IMG/VR virus record: IMGVR_UViG_3300020470_000016
Location: 1-50,592 of that record
Source: a virus
DNA length: 50,592 bases
Reading direction: 5' to 3' (one strand)
Below, piece by piece: positions 44,865-50,592 of this stretch. Made by a program: the position numbers and the translations under genes. Numbering within the stretch: the first letter of the stretch is position 1; each line of letters begins with the position of its first letter. The notes below the pieces were generated by a model. The model was not told the DNA's origin. It did no database searches and worked only from the letters and a program-made list of their open reading frames with translations.

Positions 44865-45137
44865 ATGTACATCCTTTCTCTACAAGGACAAGAAGGAGAA
44901 GGCGCCTATGCAGTCGATGACGACGATGGTGACAAGGCTCTGTACATCTTTGAACAGGAAGATGATGCCGTAAGGTATGTTGGATTGTTAGCAGCAGATG
45001 ATTATCCAGAATTAGCTGTGGTTGAGGTTGACCCAGAGGTCGCCATAAAGACCTGTGAGGCGTATAATTATAAGTATGTGGTCATCTCTGCGGATGAAAT
45101 GGTTATTCCCCCTTTAAAAAAGGATGATAAACTTTGA
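44865..45137 (+). CDS. DUF3110 protein
   Basis: The product is 90 aa from ATG 44865, 1 base after the gp47 stop. It begins MYILSLQGQEGEGAYAV and has LYIFEQEDDAVRYVGLLAADDYPEL, split here, which matches DUF3110, a family almost confined to cyanobacteria, plastids and their phages. Function is unknown. It overlaps gp46 by 14 bases. Confidence 0.8.
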   Translation: MYILSLQGQEGEGAYAVDDDDGDKALYIFEQEDDAVRYVGLLAADDYPELAVVEVDPEVAIKTCEAYNYKYVVISADEMVIPPLKKDDKL

Positions 45138-46851
45138 ATTGATTCGGTGGCGTAATTTTCTTTCTACTGGTAACCAGTTTACAGAGATCGATCTTACAAA
45201 ATCTAGGACAAATTTAATAGTAGGGGCGAATGGTGCTGGGAAGAGTACCATATTGGATGCTCTTACTTTTTCTTTATATAATAAGCCTTTTCGTAAAATC
45301 ACAAAGTCACAGTTAGTTAATACAACTAATGAAAGAGACTGTACTGTAGAGATAGAATTTAGTATTAATAGTAGAGAATATAAAGTAATCCGTGGGATGA
45401 GACCTACGGTTTTTGAGATATGGGTTGATGATAAGTTGCAAAATCAATTTGCTTCTGCGATAGATCAACAGAAGTATCTTGAAGAGAACGTTTTAAAGTT
45501 AAACTATAAGTCTTTCACACAGACAATCATATTAGGATCTGCAACTTTTGTTCCTTTCATGCAGTTGTCTGCTACAAATCGTAGAGATATTGTCGAAGAC
45601 ATACTTGATATAAAGATCTTTTCTGCCATGAGTAGTATTCTCAAGGACAGGAAGAGAGGCATAGATGAATCTATCCGAGAACTGACTCTTAGGAAAGAGA
45701 TGGTGGAGGATAAGATCTCCATGCAAAAGAGTTTTATTAAGGATCTTGATAAGAAAGGTAAGGAGAAGATAGAAGAAAAGCAACAAAAAGTGGAAGAGCT
45801 ATGGAATATCACAGAAAAACTCGTTGACGATAACCAAAAACAAAATTTAATTATATCTCAAGAATTAAATCCTGAGTTGGAAAAGTTGTCTAATGCTAGT
45901 TCTTCTCTTAAGAAGATGAACACAATTAAGGCAAAACTGGAACAACGGATACAGAATATAACATCCGATCATAAATTCTTTGTGGATAATGTATCATGCC
46001 CTACATGTACGCAGTCTATAGAAGAATCGTTTCGTGTAAATAAACTTGGAGAAATTGAGGCGAAAGCCAAAGAACTTAATAATGCTTACACTGAATTGAA
46101 GTCCACGATTGTTGTAGAACAGGATAGGGACAAAGAGTTTATTCGTATCTCCGAGCAGATCACCAAATTAACGCATGGCATTTCTAAGAACAATACTAGA
46201 GTTTCTGAGTACCAAAGACAATCAAGAGAATTGGAACAGGAAATTCAAGACATTACCACACAAATTGCAAACAGAAATACTGAGCGGAATGCATTAAAGA
46301 AATTACAGAAGGAGTTGATTACGACTGAGAAGTCGAAGTCACAACAGACAGAAAACATATCATATCTTGAATTTGCCCACTCCCTAATGAGGGATGGTGG
46401 CGTTAAATCTAAACTCATCAAAAGGTATCTACCTTTAATGAATAAGCAGATAAACCATTATCTGCAGAAGATGGACTTCTATATTAACTTCACTCTTGAT
46501 GAGGAGTTCAAGGAGAATATCAAATCTCCTATTCATGAGAAGTTTAGTTATGAGTCTTTCTCTGAAGGAGAGAAGATGAGGATTGATCTTGCTTTGTTGT
46601 TTACTTGGAGAGACATTGCTAGAATGAGGAATTCTTCTTCGACCAACCTCCTCATTCTTGATGAAGTATTTGACAGTTCTCTTGATGCCACAGGTACAGA
46701 CTTCTTTACTGTGATCATTAGGTACTTGCTTGAAGACGTTAATGTCTTTGTAATATCCCATAAACAGGAGGAGTTGACTGATAAGTTTGATAACCTGATT
46801 AATTTTGAGAAGGTTAATGGATTCAGTAAGGCGATAAGGGGGACAGTCTAG
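45124..46851 (+). CDS. 46: Recombination nuclease ATPase subunit gp46 (Rad50-like)
   Basis: The product is 575 aa (T4 gp46 is 560). Walker A GANGAGKST at residues 35-43, long coiled coils, the zinc-hook CPTC in VSCPTCTQSIE near residue 293, the signature FSEGEKMRIDLALLF and Walker B NLLILDEVFDSSLD are all present. With gp47 it forms an Mre11/Rad50-type complex for DNA end processing. Confidence 0.95.
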   Translation: MINFELIRWRNFLSTGNQFTEIDLTKSRTNLIVGANGAGKSTILDALTFSLYNKPFRKITKSQLVNTTNERDCTVEIEFSINSREYKVIRGMRPTVFEIWVDDKLQNQFASAIDQQKYLEENVLKLNYKSFTQTIILGSATFVPFMQLSATNRRDIVEDILDIKIFSAMSSILKDRKRGIDESIRELTLRKEMVEDKISMQKSFIKDLDKKGKEKIEEKQQKVEELWNITEKLVDDNQKQNLIISQELNPELEKLSNASSSLKKMNTIKAKLEQRIQNITSDHKFFVDNVSCPTCTQSIEESFRVNKLGEIEAKAKELNNAYTELKSTIVVEQDRDKEFIRISEQITKLTHGISKNNTRVSEYQRQSRELEQEIQDITTQIANRNTERNALKKLQKELITTEKSKSQQTENISYLEFAHSLMRDGGVKSKLIKRYLPLMNKQINHYLQKMDFYINFTLDEEFKENIKSPIHEKFSYESFSEGEKMRIDLALLFTWRDIARMRNSSSTNLLILDEVFDSSLDATGTDFFTVIIRYLLEDVNVFVISHKQEELTDKFDNLINFEKVNGFSKAIRGTV

Positions 46852-46876
46852 AAACTGTACACTCTCTCCTTTTTTC
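46843..46876 (+). terminator. Possible weak terminator after gp46
   Basis: ACAGT and ACTGT pair around CTAGAA, followed after about 11 unpaired bases by CTCCTTTTTTC. The stem is short, so this is a tentative terminator. Confidence 0.4.
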
Positions 46877-46890
46877 GTAATGATTCTGTG

Positions 46891-46896
46891 TATAAT
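46891..46896 (+). promoter_or_regulatory. -10 box TATAAT of the CobT-like gene
   Basis: A perfect TATAAT lies 22 bases before the ATG at 46919. No good -35 is seen, so this is a tentative early or host-type promoter. Confidence 0.45.
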
Positions 46897-46918
46897 AGGT
46901 TCATACGAAACAAACTGA

Positions 46919-49156
46919 ATGTCTACAGTCAACTTTGAAGTTAAAGGTCAGTTAGCAAAGTTACTTGCTACAGAAGATCTTATCATTGAGAACAGAAACG
47001 TCTCTACTGCGTCCTTTGATGTTGTTAAGAGAGTTCTTACCCTTCCATTATGGGAGAAGGCTTCTGGGACCGTATATGACATGCTGGTGGGTCATGAGGT
47101 TGGTCATGCATTGTTCACCCCTCCTGATAATTGGAAAGAAAGATATCCTGACGTGCCTAAATCCTTTGTGAATGTCCTTGAGGATGTTCGTATTGAACGA
47201 TTAATGAAGAGAAAGTATCCAGGCATAAACAAGAGTTTTTACAGTGGATACTCTGAGATGTTAGATCAGGATTTCTTTGGTATTGAAGGGGATGATCCAG
47301 AAGATTTAAAACTTATTGACAGAATCAATCTATATTACAAGGTAGGAAATCTTATAGATATACCGTTCACAGTTGGTGAATCCATTTACGTTAGAAGGGC
47401 TGCAGAAGCAGAAACCTTTGAAGATATTCTTAACCTTGCAAAAGACGTTGCGGAGTATAGTAAAGCCCATGATAACACTAACACCAAAAATACTCACACC
47501 CCTGTCCCAGTTGACTCTTCCCAAGATTCCGAGGGTGAAGGTGAACAGGAAGAAGATAACAGCTTTTCTGATTCTGAGTTGGAAAATTCTTCTATTGAAA
47601 ATGAAGCTGAGAGACCAGATCCACAGGAACAGACTGCTATTGATGATACCGAAGATCAGTTTGAACCACAGGGAGGTGAGACTGGAGATGATTTCGAATC
47701 TCTCACAGATAAAAACCTTGAAGAAAATATCGAGAAACTTGCAGGAGACAGTCAACACTCAGACTTTGCATATGTTGAAGTCCCTCAAATAAATTTAGAT
47801 ACAGTTATTGGTAAGAATGAAGAGATTCATGAATACTTAGAGAATCATTATGTTGACACTCTAAAACAGTGGAACGAACCTGAGAGTAAGTATGGATACT
47901 ACTCTACTCAGACTGATGATCCATTCCGTGAAGTTGATAGTGAGTATGCTGATTTTAGGAAGTCTGCTCAGAAGGAAGTTAATTATCTCGTAAAAGAATT
48001 TGAATGTAAGAAATCTGCAGATGCTTATGCTCGTTCTGCTACTGCTAGAACTGGTGTTTTAGATACTTCTGTTCTTCATCAATATAAGTTTAGTGAAGAT
48101 ATTTTTAAAAAGATAACTGTTGTCCCTGATGGCAAGAATCATGGATTAATATTCATCCTTGATTGGTCTGGATCTATGTCCGAGGTCCTCTTGGATACGG
48201 TTAAACAACTTTATAACTTGGTATGGTTTTGTAAGAAAGTTAGTATTCCATTTGAGGTATATGCCTTTAGTAATCAATGGAATTGCCCCCTACCTGACTG
48301 GGATAATTTACTGGAGAGTGGATATCCAAAGACCATATATCCTAAACCACATGTTGAAAGAAAATCTCATGAGTTGTTTATTGATGATGATTTTTCTTTA
48401 ATGAATCTTTTAACCAGTAGAGTCAAGGGTAAGAAGTTGGAGAACCAACTCGCAAATCTTTATAGACTTGCTTACTCAATGGATATGTCTAAGAGATATA
48501 CCTGTCATTATCAGTATCCTACAAGGTTGTCTCTTTCTGGTACTCCTTTAAATGAGGCTTTGATCTGTTTAAATCAAGTACTTCCAAAATTTCAAAAGGA
48601 AAACAATCTTCAGAAGGTACAATGTATTGTATTAACTGATGGTGAAGCAGCACCAGCAAGATATAGTGTTGATCTTAAACATCGTTATAATCCTGATGAG
48701 GTATACAGTGGTATGCGTCAATGCACATGGAAAAGAACTTTCTTGAGAGATCGTCCTACTGGTAAGGTGTATCAATTTGGAGGTCCAGATTATAGTGGAA
48801 TTACAGAAACATTATTGAGGCAACTTAGAGGTAGGTTCCCTTATAGTAACTTTGTTGGAATAAGGGTACTTGCTCCTAAAGAAGTTAACAATTTTATTCG
48901 TAGATCTACTAATTGGGACTATGATAAGATTGGTAAATATACTGCACAATGGAAGAAAGACAAGACCATATCTCTACTAGATACTGGTTATCATACTTAC
49001 TTTGGATTGTCTTCCAATAATTTGAACAGTGATACTGAATTTGAGGTTAAGGAGGATGCCACCAAGGCACAGATCCGTAGTGCTTTTAAGAAGTCTCTTA
49101 GGAGTAAGAAGATGAACAAGAAAGTCTTAGGAGAGTTCGTTAGTCTCATTGTTTAA
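46919..49156 (+). CDS. CobT-like VWA protein with HExGH motif
   Basis: The product is 745 aa. Near the N-terminus is HEVGHALF (His59, Glu60, His63), a zincin-like motif, followed by a helix with VLEDVRIERLMK. A central acidic, Ser/Glu/Asp-rich stretch spans roughly residues 195-265. A von Willebrand A domain begins with FILDWSGSMSE near residue 411, keeping the DxSxS metal site. The overall layout resembles the CobT subunit of the cobaltochelatase, next to a CobS-like ATPase. The pair resembles MoxR/VWA chaperone systems. The HExGH motif suggests possible peptidase function, unconfirmed. Confidence 0.75.
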   Translation: MSTVNFEVKGQLAKLLATEDLIIENRNVSTASFDVVKRVLTLPLWEKASGTVYDMLVGHEVGHALFTPPDNWKERYPDVPKSFVNVLEDVRIERLMKRKYPGINKSFYSGYSEMLDQDFFGIEGDDPEDLKLIDRINLYYKVGNLIDIPFTVGESIYVRRAAEAETFEDILNLAKDVAEYSKAHDNTNTKNTHTPVPVDSSQDSEGEGEQEEDNSFSDSELENSSIENEAERPDPQEQTAIDDTEDQFEPQGGETGDDFESLTDKNLEENIEKLAGDSQHSDFAYVEVPQINLDTVIGKNEEIHEYLENHYVDTLKQWNEPESKYGYYSTQTDDPFREVDSEYADFRKSAQKEVNYLVKEFECKKSADAYARSATARTGVLDTSVLHQYKFSEDIFKKITVVPDGKNHGLIFILDWSGSMSEVLLDTVKQLYNLVWFCKKVSIPFEVYAFSNQWNCPLPDWDNLLESGYPKTIYPKPHVERKSHELFIDDDFSLMNLLTSRVKGKKLENQLANLYRLAYSMDMSKRYTCHYQYPTRLSLSGTPLNEALICLNQVLPKFQKENNLQKVQCIVLTDGEAAPARYSVDLKHRYNPDEVYSGMRQCTWKRTFLRDRPTGKVYQFGGPDYSGITETLLRQLRGRFPYSNFVGIRVLAPKEVNNFIRRSTNWDYDKIGKYTAQWKKDKTISLLDTGYHTYFGLSSNNLNSDTEFEVKEDATKAQIRSAFKKSLRSKKMNKKVLGEFVSLIV

Positions 49157-49178
49157 CCACTCAAATAAGTGTCACAAT

Positions 49179-49201
49179 GCCTCGTTTAATCGGGGCTTTT
49201 T
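49179..49201 (+). terminator. Rho-independent terminator
   Basis: GCCTCG and CGGGGC pair around TTTAAT and are followed by TTTTT, 22 bases after the CobT-like gene. Confidence 0.75.
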
Positions 49202-49205
49202 ACTT

Positions 49206-49211
49206 TATAAT
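49206..49211 (+). promoter_or_regulatory. Possible -10 box TATAAT of the CobS gene
   Basis: A TATAAT lies directly behind the terminator and 23 bases before the ATG at 49235. No clear -35 is present. Confidence 0.4.
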
Positions 49212-49234
49212 GTATACATACAAACGAACACATC

Positions 49235-50341
49235 ATGCCTTTTGCAACTAAAGTGAATCGGGATTCAATCGCCGACACATTGAGAAACCTTTTTGGAACC
49301 AAACTTACAGCAGCGGACGTAAGGGGTTACTGTAATTCTCAAGGTGTAGCATATCAAACCGTTACCAGAAAACTCGATGCCTACAAGACAGGTCGTGGAA
49401 CATGGGATCTAACTATTGCTCAGAGGCTAGAGAGAACTCTTAATGCTCCTGCTGCTGTTCCTGCTCCCCCAGTTATAGAACAACAGAGTTTAATTCCAGA
49501 GAAGGATGACACCTTCATCAAGTTTGGTAATTTTAGTGACGTTAAGAAGATTATTCAATCTCGTCAATTTTATCCTACCTTTATCACTGGACTTTCTGGT
49601 AATGGTAAGACGTTCAGTGTAGAACAAGCTTGTGCTCAATTGGGTAGAGAACTTGTTCGAGTAAACATTACAATAGAAACAGATGAAGACGACCTTATTG
49701 GTGGGTTTCGCCTTGCTAATGGCGAGACAGTATGGCATAACGGTCCAGTCATCGAAGCATTACAACGTGGTGCAATCTTACTTCTGGATGAAGTGGACCT
49801 TGCATCTAATAAGATACTTTGCTTACAGTCTATCCTAGAAGGTAAAGGAGTATTTCTTAAGAAGATTGGCCAGTATGTTCAACCTGCAGCAGGATTTAAT
49901 ATCATCGCTACTGCAAATACAAAAGGTAAAGGATCTGACGATGGTAGATTCATAGGAACTAATGTTCTTAATGAAGCATTCTTAGAAAGATTCTGTGTTA
50001 CCTTTGAACAACAGTATCCAACACCTCAGTCAGAACAGAAGATTTTGGGAAGAGTTGCTGCTCATTTGGGAGTTACTGATACCGAGTTCTGCAAACGTTT
50101 GGTAGACTGGGCAGACATCATCCGTAGAACCTTCTATGATGGAGGAGTTGAGGAAGTTATCAGTACACGTAGATTGGTACACATTGTACGTGCTTATTCC
50201 ATATGGGGTAATAAGGAGAAGTCAATCGAAGTTTGTGTAAACAGATTTGATGATGAGACCAAACAGGCTTTCTTAGATCTCTATGATAAGGTAGATGGAG
50301 ATGTTGACTTTAATCAGGTGGAGGAAAATGAGGAAAATTGA
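49235..50341 (+). CDS. cobS: CobS-like AAA+ ATPase
   Basis: The product is 368 aa. Walker A GLSGNGKT near residues 119-126, Walker B ILLLDEVDLA near 180 and NIIATANTKGKGSDDGRF with sensor 1 match the CobS family of MoxR AAA+ ATPases. The N-terminal 60 residues have a helix-turn-helix-like AYQTVTRKLDAYKTG. CobS homologues are a hallmark of T4-like cyanophages. In bacteria CobS with CobT and CobN inserts cobalt in cobalamin synthesis. The phage role is unknown. Confidence 0.9.
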   Translation: MPFATKVNRDSIADTLRNLFGTKLTAADVRGYCNSQGVAYQTVTRKLDAYKTGRGTWDLTIAQRLERTLNAPAAVPAPPVIEQQSLIPEKDDTFIKFGNFSDVKKIIQSRQFYPTFITGLSGNGKTFSVEQACAQLGRELVRVNITIETDEDDLIGGFRLANGETVWHNGPVIEALQRGAILLLDEVDLASNKILCLQSILEGKGVFLKKIGQYVQPAAGFNIIATANTKGKGSDDGRFIGTNVLNEAFLERFCVTFEQQYPTPQSEQKILGRVAAHLGVTDTEFCKRLVDWADIIRRTFYDGGVEEVISTRRLVHIVRAYSIWGNKEKSIEVCVNRFDDETKQAFLDLYDKVDGDVDFNQVEENEEN

Positions 50342-50507
50342 TCCGAGTGAGTATATGGTAGATGGATGGGATAGTGCCCCATACCATGTCCATCCATATG
50401 TGAGAGGATCCCGTCACAATAAAATTGGGATGTGGATTATGTGGACATACTATGTTTTGTTTGCTGGTATGTTCATTAGAGGCCTTATTATCTTTTTAAA
50501 TCGATGA
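50328..50507 (+). CDS. Small single-pass membrane protein
   Basis: The product is 59 aa from ATG 50328, which has a GGAGG site 4 bases before it and overlaps cobS by 14 bases. The first 33 residues are polar (DPSEYMVDGWDSAPYHVHPY). Residues 34-57 are a hydrophobic helix with MWTYYVLFAGMF. No family is recognised. It overlaps the next start (ATGA). Confidence 0.65.
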   Translation: MRKIDPSEYMVDGWDSAPYHVHPYVRGSRHNKIGMWIMWTYYVLFAGMFIRGLIIFLNR

Positions 50508-50592
50508 AAAATCTCTGGGATAATTACAAAGCTCTTCTGTTTGAAACGTTTCCTGATCTTGTCCATGATTCAACTTGGGCAGATTGGGAAGC
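50504..50592 (+). CDS. Start of a gene truncated at the right edge
   Basis: An open frame starts at ATG 50504, overlapping the preceding stop, and runs off the window. It begins MKNLWDNYKALLFETFPD. Twenty-nine complete codons do not identify a family. The overlap suggests cotranslation with the membrane peptide. Confidence 0.6.
   Translation, partial: MKNLWDNYKALLFETFPDLVHDSTWADWE

Noticed and set aside
46435-46932. 165-aa minus-strand open frame opposite gp46
   Set aside because: It covers a conserved coding end of gp46 and has no motif or start signal.
1-50592. tRNA genes, CRISPR arrays and insertion sequences
   Set aside because: Intergenic gaps are too short, and none shows cloverleaf, repeat-spacer or transposase features.

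Overview
The window is a gene-dense piece of a T4-like marine cyanophage genome (a contractile-tailed myovirus of Synechococcus or Prochlorococcus). The T4 virion and recombination genes appear in the order typical of such phages: 13-14-15-16-17-18-19-20-(67-like)-21-22-23-3-uvsY-uvsW-55-47-46. Cyanobacterial signatures sit among them: a DUF3110 protein, a CobS-type ATPase with a CobT-like partner, and two flavin-dependent halogenase relatives. All genes but one lie on the + strand. Genes mostly abut or overlap by a few bases. No stretch longer than 300 bases lacks a gene, and I saw no tRNA, rRNA, insertion sequence or CRISPR array.

Layout. (1) 1-13158: distal tail and adhesion module. It holds a 1494-aa repeat-rich structural protein, an Mtd-N-like fibre protein, a small structural protein, a 1368-aa fibre with carbohydrate-binding-like repeats and a pectate-lyase-like segment, three tandem Gly/Cys-rich paralogues that look like adhesins, and a probable fibre-assembly chaperone. 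(2) 13221-23090: a sugar/oxidoreductase island. It encodes a GT9-like glycosyltransferase, a NodU-type carbamoyltransferase, a small membrane peptide, a flavin halogenase, two DUF6445-like oxygenase paralogues, an RfaE2-like nucleotidyltransferase, an RfaE1-like kinase, a HAD phosphatase, a DUF6817-like protein, a cupin, a prolyl-hydroxylase-type oxygenase and, on the minus strand, an HldD-like epimerase. (3) 23152-38449: neck, terminase, sheath, tube, portal, scaffold and capsid genes. (4) 38517-46851: small structural genes, gp3, uvsY, uvsW, sigma gp55, a second halogenase-like protein, gp47, DUF3110 and gp46. (5) 46919-50592: CobT-like/CobS-like pair, a membrane peptide and a truncated last gene.

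How the genes work together. T4-type late promoter motifs (NATAAATA or CTAAATA) precede many structural operons. The late sigma gene 55 instead has a near-consensus sigma70 promoter, which fits a host-RNA-polymerase early phase handing over to gp55-driven late transcription. The island supplies kinase, nucleotidyltransferase, phosphatase and epimerase activities resembling the ADP-heptose pathway, plus a GT9-type transferase. This suggests a phage-made activated heptose-like sugar.

Two sequence-wide word biases stand out by eye: I found no CCGG tetranucleotide, and virtually every CCWGG is flanked by a 5' G or a 3' C. All counts were made by eye and need computation.
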